Shown here: one piece after another, positions 27,661 to 40,500 of the stretch | How positions within the stretch are numbered: position 1 is the first letter of the stretch | Layout of the letters: the number at the start of each line of letters is the position of its first letter | Assembly (NCBI RefSeq): GCF_902459465.1 | Contig: NC_047065.1 | Location: 9,720,170-9,784,169 of the forward strand | Source of the DNA: Asterias rubens | Lineage: Eukaryota > Echinodermata > Asteroidea > Forcipulatida > Asteriidae | Length of the DNA stretch: 64,000 nt | Direction: 5' to 3' | Program-made: the position numbers and the translations under genes | The notes under the pieces: generated by a model | The model's input: only the letters and a program-made list of their open reading frames with translations | What the model was told of the DNA's origin: nothing | The model's database searches: none

Positions 27661-30600
27661 TATAATAATAATAATAAATAATAATAATAAGACTTGTAAT
27701 GCGCACATATCCACCCTGCTGGGTGTTCAAGGCGCAGTAAAACCAAAACAAAAACAAGAACAAAACACAAAGAAAAACAGACACAACAAAATTAGTCATT
27801 GAAAACCTGTGACATAAGATAAGTTTTGAGAAGAGACTTGAATTTTGCGGTACAAACACAAGATCGAAGATTAAGTGGTAGAGAGTTCCAGATGCGTGGC
27901 GCGGCTGAAGAAAAAGACCTGTCACCCCATGAGTGTCGAGACTTGGGTTCAATGAGGAGAAGCATGGAACTTGATCGAAGATTCCTTGATGGAGTGTAAA
28001 CTTGAAGCAGTTCAGAAATATAGTGGGGAGCCTTGCCATTTAGAGCTTTGTGGACAATGAGCATCAGCTTGAAGATGATTCGTTGAGAGATAGGGAGCCA
28101 GTGTAGTTGTTTCAGAATGGGGGTGATAGAACAGGATTTTCTAGACAGTGTCACAATGCGGGCAGCAGTATTTTGGAGCCGTTGAAGTCGGGAAATCTGG
28201 TTGTTAGGTAGACTGTATAGAAGAGCATTGCCGTTGTCAAGACGAGAAGTAACAAATGCGTGAATGACCTTTTCAGTGGCACTTTTATCCAAGTACTTGC
28301 GAATCTTACCTATATTCCTGATGTGATATGATGATAAACGAACAATATTGTTGATGTGTGGCTGAAGTGTCATCGATGAATCAAAAATAACCCCCAAGTT
28401 CCGAGCTTTTAGCGAGGGAGCTATCCGAGCATCACCGATGGAGATGTATGGCACTGAAACCTTAGTTAACTGTTGACGTGACCCAAATAAAAGGAACTCT
28501 GTCTTATCATCATTTAACTTCAGGAAGTTTTGTTGTGTCCAACGTCGAATCTCTTGGATGCATTTCTCAAGTCTTGCAATAGATGCATTGGCGTTTTCTT
28601 GAGAAGATTTAAACGTGATGTATAGCTGAGTGTCGTCTGCGTACACATGGTAATTCAGATTAAATTTGAGGATGATGTCACGAATCGGTAAAGTGTACAG
28701 CGTAAACCACTGCGGGCCGAGTACCGACCCCTGTGGCACAGAGTAGTTCAAAACAACAGGGTCGGATATCGCAGTGCCAATACATACATGCTGAGTTCTA
28801 TTGTGGAGATACGATTTGCACCATGCTAGGGCTGTGTCCTCTATGCCAAGGTGATTCTGGAGCCGAGAGAGAAGGATGTTATGATCAACAGTGTCAAAAG
28901 CAGCACTCAGGTCTAACAGGACTAGTGCTGTAAGGTTACCATTGTCCATAGAAGAGAGAATATCGTTGCTCACACGGACTAGTGCAGCCTCGGTCCCATG
29001 GAAAGGCTTGTATGCTGACTGGAACACGTCGGACAGGTTGAAAGTATGAATGTGATCAGAAATACGTGATGACACTACTCGTTCGATGACTTTTCCAAGA
29101 TATTTTAAGTTTGCAACCGGTCTGTAGTTTTTAAATATCTCCTTGTCCAGGTTTGGTTTCTTGATGAGCGGCCTGATGTAGGAAACTTTGAGGCTATCTG
29201 GGAAACAACCGGAACTGAGAGATTCGTTTACAAGCTTAGTGATGTAGGGTACAAATATATCAATGTTTTGCTTTATCATGGATGTTGATACTGGATCCAG
29301 CTCACAGGATTTTGAAGGAGATTTCATAATAACCCTTTGAATCTCAGCAACAGTGGCAGGCTCAAACACAGATAGTCTACACTCTGGTTGAAGATGTGGC
29401 AATGTCTGCGGCACGTTGTAAGGGACTGATGAAAATGATGAGCGGATGTCTGAAATCTTGGTGACAAAGAATTTCTGGAACTCGTTTGCTAAGTCCTGGT
29501 TATTGTAGGTGGATGGAAGGACAGGGGTTTTGGGTTTGAGCAACAACTTACCAATTATCTTGAAGAGCTTCTTTTGATCTCCTGAGGATTCTTGTACTTG
29601 AGATGAATAATGGATGATCTTTGCCTGGTTGATCAAATTCCTAACTACTTTACATTGGTTGCGATATTCTTGTCGTTGTGTTGCCAATTTGCCATTTTTC
29701 CGCCACTTCCGCTCCAGTTGACGACAGATCTTTCTCCCTGTACGAATATCATCATTGAACCAGGAGACTTCAGTTCGGACCTTGACTGATCTCGTTTTCC
29801 AAGGTGCGTATTTATCCAAGATGTCACTGACTGTACCCTCATATTGGCTGACATAGGAATCCAAGCAGTCATGATCAACTTCTAGATTTGCTAAATGAGT
29901 GCCTATGTCGTGGAACACTTCGGGAGAATTCACATGTTTCCATTGTCGGCTCTTTATAGTGACGGTTGGGACTTTGGGCTTGCACAGACTCAAGTTACAC
30001 ATGACTGCATAATGGTCAGATAATCCAGGTAGAATAATAAAGTTTGAGGCAATTGGTGGGGAGATATCACGAGTTATGACAAGATCCAAGCAATGACCGA
30101 GACGATGAGTTGGCTCCTTGATATGCTGGGTAAGACCAAAAGCTTGAAGTAGATGCTTAAACTGGTTTGCATTGGTGTTGTGGACGTCATCAACATGAAT
30201 GTTAAAGTCGCCGGTGATAATGATTTCCGATGGATGAAGCAGATATTCCAAAATCAAATTCTCAAACTCCCTTAGAAAACTTGAGAAAGTCACATGTTGG
30301 CCGTTTGAATCCCTTTCAGGTCTGTATACAATGACAACTCGAACAGATTTAGAGTTTCCGGAAACTTCAGCATGAAGAGATTCAAAAGTTGTGTACTGGA
30401 CGTCATTACTTTTCACAGAGACAGATAAAGTAGATCTGTACAGTATTGCAACTCCTCCACCAGTCTTGTGAGGTCTTGGGATGTGATGAAAGTAGTAGCC
30501 AGCAGGCGTACATTGACGACATGTTAAGTTGTCGTCTGGTCTCAGCCATGTTTCTGAAACGGCAACAAGGTCCAGATCTTTTTGCAGAACAAAATCAGCA

Positions 30601-31500
30601 AAATCGTCATACTTGTTACAGATGGACTGTGTGTTTAGAACACAAAGGCTGAGTTGAGATTTGGCTGTAGTCACTGGTACTGGAACAGAAGGGAGTGTAA
30701 CTTCGGGTACAGGGGGTTTATGAACAGTTCTACGGCGACCAGCTTTTTTACCACGATGTGTAGGTTGGTAAACAGTGCTGGGATTTACAAAAAGGCCAAG
30801 GTTCTGTAATGATAACAAACAGGAAGGCAGCAGAGTTGTAGCACGTGTGGATGGGGCATAGCGGAGACTTAGAAGCTTGTTCCGCGAGTAGGAATTTGCA
30901 GAGTTTGGACTAGCTTCTGCTGAGTTTGAGTTATTTACACCTTCAGGGCCGGGATTTACAGCAATGTCACCAAAAATCACAATTTCCAAATGAAAAGTGG
31001 CTGGGGAGTTGTCATAGTAAGAAACAGGGCATTTCAGATATCTTCGATGGTGGATGAGGCCTAGATGTGTCTTTGGCAGGATGCAAGCACCAGACACAAT
31101 TGATGCTGATGGAACAAAGCTGACCACAGATGAGTCAGTACAGTACAATGGTCTAGCAAGCAGAGAAAGAATGAAAAGGATACTTACCTCCATTGTCCCC
31201 AGATGGGCGAACAATGTCCATGGACTAGGTGGATGACTGCACAGGATGCAGCCACCTAAGTGTGTGTAAGCTTTATACACCAGAATTCTCAGCTGAGACA
31301 GTGAAAATTTCCAACAGAAAAACACTATTTTCACAATTCAGATGACTCCAGGATACACAGAAAAGTCCTGTAGATTCCAGGTGTAGTAACAAATCCAGTT
31401 GTATAAGAATAAAAACACAAATTGAGCAATATACTAAGAAATTAGCAAACAAACACAGAGCTGACTTGAGTGGCTGCTGTCAGGCGCTCAGTCAAAAACA
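27661..31500 (-). mobile_element. CR1/L2-group LINE inserted in the left arm (LINE-A)
   Basis: This near full-length element on the - strand has an ORF with endonuclease and reverse transcriptase and a short 3' UTR ending in TAA/AAT repeats at about 27,661-27,690. On both sides the foldback arm resumes: its left-arm sequence stops near 27,660 (GTAAAATTTCGTTCATTA) and restarts near 31,505 (ATTGAGGCCAAATTAGGG). The right arm, at 41,290-41,385, runs through without the LINE. The exact 5' end and target duplication are uncertain. Confidence 0.88.
27792..31193 (-). CDS. LINE-A ORF: hydrophobic leader, 2A-like motif, APE endonuclease, reverse transcriptase
   Basis: There are 1,133 codons from the first in-frame ATG at 31,193. 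The frame is open a further 47 codons upstream without an ATG. The N-terminus is hydrophobic (EVSILFILSLLARPLYC), like a signal sequence. Residues 76-83 read DIAVNPGP (30,945-30,968), a 2A-like stop-carry-on motif. A basic linker follows, then an APE-type endonuclease (LNTQSICNKYDD, SETWLR, GDFNIH near 30,205, SDHYAV). The reverse transcriptase has LDLSAAFDTVDH, SVPQGSVLGP and YADD near 28,640. The C-terminus carries the CR1/L2-typical LHWLPISQRI and SAAPRIWNSLP. No stop or frameshift was seen, so it may be active. The first codons ATG GAG GTAAGT also form a near-perfect 5' splice site. Confidence 0.93.
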   Translation of the reverse strand: MEVSILFILSLLARPLYCTDSSVVSFVPSASIVSGACILPKTHLGLIHHRRYLKCPVSYYDNSPATFHLEIVIFGDIAVNPGPEGVNNSNSAEASPNSANSYSRNKLLSLRYAPSTRATTLLPSCLLSLQNLGLFVNPSTVYQPTHRGKKAGRRRTVHKPPVPEVTLPSVPVPVTTAKSQLSLCVLNTQSICNKYDDFADFVLQKDLDLVAVSETWLRPDDNLTCRQCTPAGYYFHHIPRPHKTGGGVAILYRSTLSVSVKSNDVQYTTFESLHAEVSGNSKSVRVVIVYRPERDSNGQHVTFSSFLREFENLILEYLLHPSEIIITGDFNIHVDDVHNTNANQFKHLLQAFGLTQHIKEPTHRLGHCLDLVITRDISPPIASNFIILPGLSDHYAVMCNLSLCKPKVPTVTIKSRQWKHVNSPEVFHDIGTHLANLEVDHDCLDSYVSQYEGTVSDILDKYAPWKTRSVKVRTEVSWFNDDIRTGRKICRQLERKWRKNGKLATQRQEYRNQCKVVRNLINQAKIIHYSSQVQESSGDQKKLFKIIGKLLLKPKTPVLPSTYNNQDLANEFQKFFVTKISDIRSSFSSVPYNVPQTLPHLQPECRLSVFEPATVAEIQRVIMKSPSKSCELDPVSTSMIKQNIDIFVPYITKLVNESLSSGCFPDSLKVSYIRPLIKKPNLDKEIFKNYRPVANLKYLGKVIERVVSSRISDHIHTFNLSDVFQSAYKPFHGTEAALVRVSNDILSSMDNGNLTALVLLDLSAAFDTVDHNILLSRLQNHLGIEDTALAWCKSYLHNRTQHVCIGTAISDPVVLNYSVPQGSVLGPQWFTLYTLPIRDIILKFNLNYHVYADDTQLYITFKSSQENANASIARLEKCIQEIRRWTQQNFLKLNDDKTEFLLFGSRQQLTKVSVPYISIGDARIAPSLKARNLGVIFDSSMTLQPHINNIVRLSSYHIRNIGKIRKYLDKSATEKVIHAFVTSRLDNGNALLYSLPNNQISRLQRLQNTAARIVTLSRKSCSITPILKQLHWLPISQRIIFKLMLIVHKALNGKAPHYISELLQVYTPSRNLRSSSMLLLIEPKSRHSWGDRSFSSAAPRIWNSLPLNLRSCVCTAKFKSLLKTYLMSQVFND

Positions 31501-31619
31501 AAATTGAGGCCAAATTAGGGTAAGATAATTGATTGTTTAATGCTTCATCTTTAATAGAAACGTAGTCGACTCTCTGCAGTTGTTTTCAAAAAGACAAACG
31601 TTAAACCAAAGTACCGTAC

Positions 31620-34600
31620 GTAATTAACAAATAATTTAATCATTAAGACCATTTCATAACACATCTAAATATTCCGTTGAGCTAATTAGAACAACACATT
31701 TGTTCCTAGTTTTACCATTTAATATATTGTGTGGGGTTTGTCTCTTTTGAAGGAAATTTTTACTAACTAAATCAACTTTAAACAAAATGTACCTCACATA
31801 ATTGACAAATAATTAATTTTTAGTGTTTAGTCATCAAGACCATCACATAACACATCGAAATATTCCGTTGCAGCTAATTAGACCAACTAATTGGTGCTTA
31901 ATTAAACCACTTTATATGTTGTGGGTTTTGTCTCTTTTGAAGGGAATTTTGAGACTAAAAAATAGTGTAAGTAGTCACTTTAAAACAAAATGTACCTCAC
32001 ATAATTAACAAATTGTTACTTTTTAGTGTTTAATTATTAAGACCATTACATAACACATCGAAATATTCCGTTGCAGCTAATTAGACCAACTAATTGGTGC
32101 CTAATTAAACCACTTTATATGCTATGGGTTTTGTCTCTTTTGAAGGGAATTTTTAGACTAAAAAATAGTGTAAGTAGTCACTTTAAAACAAAATGTACCT
32201 CACATAATTAACAAATTGTTACTTTTTAGTGTTTAATTATTAAGACCATTACATAACACATCGAAATATATCGTTGCAGCTAATTAGACCAACTAATTGG
32301 TGCCTAATTAAACCACTTTATATGCTATGGGTTTTGTCTCATTTGAAGTTAATTTTTAGACTAAAAAATAGTGTAAGTACTCAATTTAAAACAAAATGTA
32401 CTTCACATAGTTAACAAATTGTTACTTTTTAGTGATTAATCATTAAGACCATTACATAACACATCGAAATATTCCGTTGCAGCTAATTAGACCAACTAAT
32501 TGGTGCCTAATTAAACCACTTTATATGTTGTGATTTTTGTCTCATTTGAAGGGAATTTTTAGACTAAAAAATAACGTAAGTAGTCACTTTAAAACAAAAT
32601 GAACATTACACAATTACCAAACTGTTACTTTTTAGTGTTTAATCATTAAGACCATTACATAACACATCGAAATATTCCGTTGCAGCTAATTAGACCAATT
32701 AATTGGTGCCTAATTAAACCACTTTATATGCTATGGGTTTTGTCTCTTTTGAAGGGAATTTTTAGACTAAAAAATAGTGTAAGTAGTCACTTTAAAACAA
32801 AATGTACCTCACATAATTAACAAATTGTTACTTTTTAGTGTTTAATTATTAAGACCATTACATAACACATCGAAATATTCCGTTGCAGCTAATTAGACCA
32901 ACTAATTGGTGCCTAATTAAACCACTTTATATGCTATGGGTTTTGTCTCTTTTGAAGGGAATTTTTAGACTAAAAAATAGTGTAAGTAGTCACTTTAAAA
33001 CAAAATGTACCTCACATAATTAACAAATTGTTACTTTTTAGTGTTTAATTATTAAGACCATTACATAACACATCGAAATATATAGTTGCAGCTAATTAGA
33101 CCAACTAATTGGTGCCTAATTAAACCACTTTATATGCTATGGGTTTTGTCTCATTTGAAGTTAATTTTTAGACTAAAAAATAGTGTAAGTACTCAATTTA
33201 AAACAAATTGTACTTCACATAGTTAACAAATTGTTACTTTTTAGTGATTAATCATTAAGACCATTACATAACACATCGAAATATTCCGTTGCAGCTAATT
33301 AGACCAATTAATTGGTGCCTAATTAAACCACTTTATATGCTATGGGTTTTGTCTCTTTTGAAGGGAATTTTGAGACTAAAAAATAGTGTAAGTAGTCACT
33401 TTAAAACAAAATGTACCTCACATAATTAACAAATTGTTACTTTTTAGTGTTTAATTATTAAGACCATTACATAACACATCGAAATATTCCGTTGCAGCTA
33501 ATTAGACCAATTAATTGGTGCCTAATTAAACCACTTTATATGCTATGGGTTTTGTCTCTTTTGAAGGGAATTTTTAGACTAAAAAATAGTGTAAGTAGTC
33601 ACTTTAAAACAAAATGTACCTCACATAATTAACAAATTGTTACTTTTTAGTGTTTAATTATTAAGACCATTACATAACACATCGAAATATTCCGTTGCAG
33701 CTAATTAGACCAACTAATTGGTGCCTAATTAAACCACTTTATATGCTATGGGTTTTGTCTCTTTTGAAGGGAATTTTTAGACTAAAAAATAGTGTAAGTA
33801 GTCACTTTAAAACAAAATGTACCTCACATAATTAACAAATTGTTACTTTTTAGTGTTTAATTATTAAGACCATTACATAACACATCGAAATATATCGTTG
33901 CAGCTAATTAGACCAACTAATTGGTGCCTAATTAAACCACTTTATATGCTATGGGTTTTGTCTCATTTGAAGTTAATTTTTAGACTAAAAAATAGTGTAA
34001 GTACTCAATTTAAAACAAAATGTACTTCACATAGTTAACAAATTGTTACTTTTTAGTGATTAATCATTAAGACCATTACATAACACATCGAAATATTCCG
34101 TTGCAGCTAATTAGACCAACTAATTGGTGCCTAATTAAACCACTTTATATGTTGTGATTTTTGTCTCATTTGAAGGGAATTTTTAGACTAAAAAATAACG
34201 TAAGTAGTCACTTTAAAACAAAATGTACCTCACATAATTAACAAATTGTTACTTTTTAGTGTTTAATCATCAAGACCAATACATAACACATCGAAATATA
34301 TCGTTGCAGCTAATTAGACCAACTAATTGGTGCCTAATTAAACCACTTTATATGTTGTGATTTTTGTCTCATTTGAAGGGAATTTTTAGACTAATAAGTA
34401 ACGTAAGTAGTCACTTTAAAACAAAATGTACCTCACATAATTAACAAATTGTTACTTTTTAGTGTTTAATTATTAAGACCATTACATAAAACATCGAAAT
34501 ATTCCGTTGCAGCTAATTAGACCAACTAATTGGTGCCTAATTAAACCACTTCATATGCTATAGGTTTTGTCTCTTTAGAAGGGAATTTTTAGACTAAAAA

Positions 34601-36510
34601 ATAGTGTAAGTAGTCACTTTAAAACAAAATGTACCTCACATAATTAACAAATTGTTACTTTTTAGTGATTAATCATCAAGACCATCACATAACACTTCGA
34701 AATATTCCGTTGCAGCTAAATAGACCAATTAATTGGTGCCTAATTAAACCACTTTATATGCTATGGGTTTTGTCTCTTTTGAAGGGAATTTTTAGACTAA
34801 AAAATAGTGTAAGTAGTCACTTTAAAACAAAATGTACCTCACATAATTAACAAGTTGTTACTTTTTAGTGTTTAATCATCAAGACCATTACATAACACAT
34901 TGAAATATATCGTTGCAGCTAATTAGACCAACTAATTGGTGCCTAATTAAACCACTTTATATGTTGTGATTTTTGTCTCATTTGAAGGGAATTTTTAGAC
35001 TAAAAAATAACGTAAGTAGTCACTTTAAAACAAAATGTACCTCACATAATTAACAAATTGTTACTTTTTAATGTTTAATTATTAAGACCATTACATAACA
35101 CATCGAAATATTCCGTTGCAGCTAATTAGACCAACTAATTGGTGCCTAATTAAACCACTTCATATGCTATGGGTTTTGTCTCTTTTGAAGGGAATTTTTA
35201 GACTAAAAAATAGTGTAAGTAGTCACTTTAAAACAAAATGTACCTCACAGAATTAACAAATTGTTACTTTTTAGTGTTTAATTATTAAGACCATTACATA
35301 ACACATCGAAATATTCCGTTGCAGCTAATTAGACCAACTAATTGGTGCCTAATTAAACCACTTTATATGCTATGGGTTTTGTCTCTTTTGAAGGGAATTT
35401 TTAGACTAAAAAATAGTGTAAGTAGTCACTTTAAAACAAAATGTACCTCACATAATTAACAAATTGTTACTTTTTAGTGATTAATCATCAAGACCATCAC
35501 ATAACACATCGAAATATTCCGTTGCAGCTAAATATACCAACTAATTGGTGCCTAATTAAACCACTTTATATGCTATGGGTTTTGTCTCTTATGAAGGGAA
35601 TTTTTAGACTAAAAAATAGTGTAAGTAGTCACTTTAAAACAAAATGTACCTCACATAATTAACAAATTGTTACTTTTTAGTGTTTAATCATCAAGACCAT
35701 CACATAACACATCGAAATATATCGTTGCAGCTAATTAGACCAACTAATTGGTGCCTAATTAAACCACTTTATATGCTATGGGTTTTGTCTCATTTGAAGT
35801 TAATTTTTAGACTAAAAAATAGTGTAAGTACTCAATTTAAAACAAAATGTACTTCACATAGTTAACAAATTGTTACTTTTTAGTGATTAATCATTAAGAC
35901 CATTACATAACACATCGAAATATTCCGTTGCAGCTAATTAGACCAACTAATTGGTGCCTAATTAAACCACTTTATATGTTGTGATTTTTGTCTCATTTGA
36001 AGGGAATTTTTAGACTAAAAAATAACGTAAGTAGTCACTTTAAAACAAAATGTACCTCACATAATTAACAAATTGTTACTTTTTAGTGTTTATTCATCAA
36101 GACCATTACATAACACATTGAAATATATCGTTGCAGCTAATTAGACCAACTAATTGGTGCCTAATTAAACCACTTTATATGTTGTGATTTTTGTCTCATT
36201 TGAAGGGAATTTTTAGACTAAAAAATAACGTAAGTAGTCACTTTAAAACAAAATGTACCTCACATAATCCACAAATTGTTACTTTTTAGTGTTTAATTAT
36301 TAAGACCATCACATAACACATCGAAATATTTCGTTGTAGCTAATTACACCATCTAATTGGTGCCTAATTAAACCACTTTAAATGTTGTGGGTTTTGTCTC
36401 ATTTGAAGAGAATTTTGTACAAAAATGTACCTCACATAATTCGTTGCAGCTCATTAGACCATGATTAGACCAACTAATTGGTGCCTAATTATACCACTTT
36501 AAATGCGGTA
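31620..36510 (+). repeat. 203-bp tandem array, left arm (about 24 units)
   Basis: Repeated frames at 31,823, 34,665, 35,477 and 35,680 are spaced by exact multiples of 203 bp. Each unit has ATAACACATCGAAATATTCC, GTTGCAGCTAATTAGACCAA and CTAATTGGTGCCTAATTAAA. A marked variant (ATTTGAAGTTAATTTTTAGA) recurs at 32,341, 33,153, 33,965 and 35,792, i.e. 812, 812 and 1,827 bp apart (4, 4 and 9 units), showing higher-order structure. Units decay toward 36,300-36,670. Confidence 0.95.
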
Positions 36511-36679
36511 TGTGTTTGTCTCTTTTGAAGCGTGTTCTTATATCATAGAAATAAGGTAAATAGCCCTTTAAAACAAACTGCACTTTACATAATGGTTTAC
36601 AAATGGTAAATTTTTAGTATTTAATCATTAAGACCACTTCAAAACACCACTGAATATTTCCTGAACTATAATTAGTGTA

Positions 36680-37504
36680 ACTTAATACTTTGAACTGGTA
36701 GCCTGAGTGCTCCTGGCAGATGGTCGTCAAACTAAGTTAAGGTGCCCAAGTAATTCAACGTAAACACACCCTGACTGGGTTGTTTCACTTTAATGTAATT
36801 CAATTGCGTAATGTGGTGTGGTCCGCTCAAGCTGCATTCCATGAGACAAGTGATGAGTGATCTTAAGCGGTCAATGGCACCATGCTGTCTCTATCTGGAG
36901 ATGACCAAAGGGATTAAAGGAATAACACTCTAACACCATAAAGGTTTTTAACAATAAGTAAAAGTGTAATTTTTATGATTGCAGCTTGATTACAGTATTC
37001 ATGTTTTTTGGTTATGTCCTTAAATACACATCGCAGTTTTGAATGACGACAAAAATGACGTTATTATCCCTGAAGAATTGTGACTGAATACATTTTTTAT
37101 TAAAATTGGACGGTGACTTTAATGTTTACAGTTTAAGATATACTAATTTGAAAGTTACAAACACACGAAACTCGCACGGCTGCGGTACCTCCCGAATTTG
37201 AGTAAGAACAAAGACCTTCCTGTTAAAGAGATAATGTTGATAAATTACCCCTTCCTTTGGGGACCTTTTAAACGTACAATGTGCACTCAAACAAATTTAA
37301 TTGATCCCATAAGTTTCAATCTGCGTAGTTTCGGCCTGGTGGTGTTCCGTAATACACATGAAGAGCCTTTTTCTCCGGGCTTTTTGGACAGCGCCGTTTT
37401 AAAATGAAAATCGAATGGCTAAACTTGTAAGACATGACCAGCACTTGTAATCCTAATATCCAACCTGTACGGAGGGATACTCGAAAGGAAACGGAGAGAG
37501 TCTC
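36680..37504. other. Core of the foldback element between the arms
   Basis: This is unique, non-repetitive sequence of about 830 bp. The longest frame is 69 codons and has no recognised domain. It ends abruptly at the first full right-arm unit (TTGTTAATTATGTGAGGTAC). It could be a loop, a passenger fragment or a remnant of a larger internal region. Confidence 0.6.
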
Positions 37505-40500
37505 TCAGCCCAGCATTATTTGTTAATTATGTGAGGTACATTTTGTTTTAAAGTGACTACCTAAATTATTTCTTTGAGAAAAATTCCCTCCAAACGAGAC
37601 AAAACCCACAACATATAAATTGTTTAATTAGGCACCAATTAGTTGGTCTAATTAGCTGCAACGAAATATTTCGATGTGTTATGTAATGGTCTTAATGATT
37701 AATCACTAAAAAGTAACAATTTGTTAACTATGTGAAGTACATTTTGTTTTAAATTGAGTACTTACACTATTTTTTAGTCTAAAAATTAACTTCAAATGAG
37801 ACAAAACCCATAGCATATAAAGTGGTTTAATTAGGCACCAATTAGTTGGTCTAATTAGCTGCAACGATATATTTCGATGTGTTATGTAATGGTCTTAATG
37901 ATTAAACACTCAAAAGTAACAATTTGTTAATTATGTGAGGTACATTTTGTTTTGAAGTGACTACTTATGTTATTTTGTAGTCTAAAAATTCCCTTCAAAT
38001 GGGACAAAACCCACAACATATAAAGTGGTTTAATTAGGCACCAATTAGTTGGTCTAATTAGCTGCAACGATATATTTCAATGTGTTATGTAATGGTCTTG
38101 ATGATTAAACAGTAAAAAGTAACAACTTGTTAATTATGTGAGGTACATTTTGTTTTAAAGTGACTACTTACAATATTTTTTAGTCTAAAAATTCCCTTCA
38201 AATGAGACAAAACCCACAACATATAAAGTGGTTTAATTAGGCACCAATTCGTTGGTCTAATTAGCTGCAACGATATATTTCGATGTGTTATGTAATGGTC
38301 TTAATGATTAATCACTAAAAAGTAACAATTTGTTAATTATGTGAAGTACATTTTGTTTTAAAGTGACTACTTACACTATTTTTTAGTCTAAAAATTCCCT
38401 TCAAAAGAGACAAGACCCACAACATATAGAGTGGTTTAATTACGCACCAATTAGTTGGTCTAATTAGCTGCAACGATATATTTCGATGTGTTATGTAATG
38501 GTCTTGATGATTAAACACTAAAAACTAACAACTTGTTAATTATGTGAGGTACATTTTGTTTTAAAGTGACTACCTACACTATTTTTTAGTCTAAAAATTC
38601 CCCTCAAATGAGACAAAACCCACAACATATAAAGTGGTTTAATTAGGCACCAATTAGTTGGTCTATTTAGCTGCAACGGAATATTTCGATGTGTTATGTG
38701 ATTGTCTTGATGATTAAACACTAAAAAGTAACAATTCGTTAATTATGTGAAGTACATTTTGTTTTAAAGTGACTACTTACACTATTTTTTAGTCTAAAAA
38801 TTCCCTTCAAATGAGACAAAACCGACAACATATAGAGTGGTTTAATTAGGCACCAATTAGTTGGTCTAATTAGCTGCAACGATATATTTCAATGTGTTAT
38901 GTAATGTTCTTAATGATTAATTACTAAAAAGTAACAATTAGTTAATTATGTGAGGTACATTTTGTTTTAAAGTGATTACTTACACTATTTTTTAGTCTAA
39001 AAATTCCCTTCAAAAGAGACAAGACCCACAACATATAGAGTGGTTTAATTACGCACCAATTAGTTGGTCTTATTAGCTACAACGATATATTTCGATGTGT
39101 TATGTAATGGTCTTGATGATTAAACACTAAAAACTAACAACTTGTTAATTATGTGAGGTACATTTTGTTTTAAAGTGACTACTTACACTATTTTTTAGTC
39201 TAAAAATTCCCTTCAAATGAGACAAAACCCACAACATATAAAGTGGTTTAATTAGGCACCAATTAGTTGGTCTATTTAGCTGCAACGAAATATTTCGATG
39301 TGTTATGTGATGGTCTTGATGATTAAACACTAAAAAGTAACTATTTGTTAATTATGTGAGGTACATTTTGTTTTAAAGTGACTACTTACACTATTTTTTA
39401 GTCTAAAAATTCCCCTCAAATGAGACAAAACCCACAACATATAAAGTGGTTTAATTAGGCACCAATTAGTTGGTCTAATTAGCTGCAACGATATATTTCG
39501 ATGTGTTATGTAATGGTCTTGATGATTAAACACTAAAAAGTAACAATTTGTTAATTATGTGAAGTACATTTTGTTTTAAAGTGACTACTTACACTATTTT
39601 TTAGTCTAAAAATTCCCTTCAAATGAGACAAAACCGACAACATATAGAGTGGTTTAATTAGGCACCAATTAGTTGGTCTAATTAGCTGCAACGATATATT
39701 TCAATGTGTTATGTAATGTTCTTAATGATTAATTACTAAAAAGTAACAATTAGTTAATTATGTGAGGTACATTTTGTTTTAAAGTGATTACTTACACTAT
39801 TTTTTAGTCTAAAAATTCCCTTCAAAAGAGACAAAACCCATAGCATATAAAGTGGTTTAATTAGGCACCAATTAGTTGGTCTATTTAGCTGCAACGGAAT
39901 ATTTCGATGTGTTATGTGATGGTCTTGATGATTAAACATTAAAAAGTAACAATTTGTTAATTATGTGAAGTACATTTTGTTTTAAAGTGACTACTTACAC
40001 TATTTTTTAGTCTAAAAATTCCCTTCAAAAGAGACAAAACCCACAACATATAAAGTGGTTTAATTAGGCACCAATTAGATGGTGTAATTAGCTGCAACGG
40101 AATATTTCGATGTGTTATGTGATGGTCTTGACGATTAAACACTAAAAAGTAACAATTTGTTAATTATGTGAGGTACATTTTGTTTTAAAGTGACTACTTA
40201 CACTATTTTTTAGTCTAAAAATTCCCTTCAAATGAGACAAAACCGACAACATATAGAGTGGTTTAATTAGGCACCAATTAGTTGGTCTAATTAGCTGCAA
40301 CGATATATTTCAATGTGTTATGTAATGTTCTTAATGATTAATTACTATAAAGTAACAATTAGTTAATTATGTGAGGTACATTTTGTTTTAAAGTGACTAC
40401 CTAAATTATTTCTTTGAGAAAAATTCCATCCAAACGAGACAAAACCCACAACATATAAAATGGTTTAATTAGGCACCAATTAGTTGGTGTAATTAGCAGC

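Noticed and set aside
31823..40142. Repeated 61-codon frames in the 203-bp units (MFNHQDHHITHRN type)
   Set aside because: They recur only because the repeat recurs. 203 is not divisible by three, the frames are AT-driven, and they exist in opposite orientations in the two arms. No sign of selection on the peptide.
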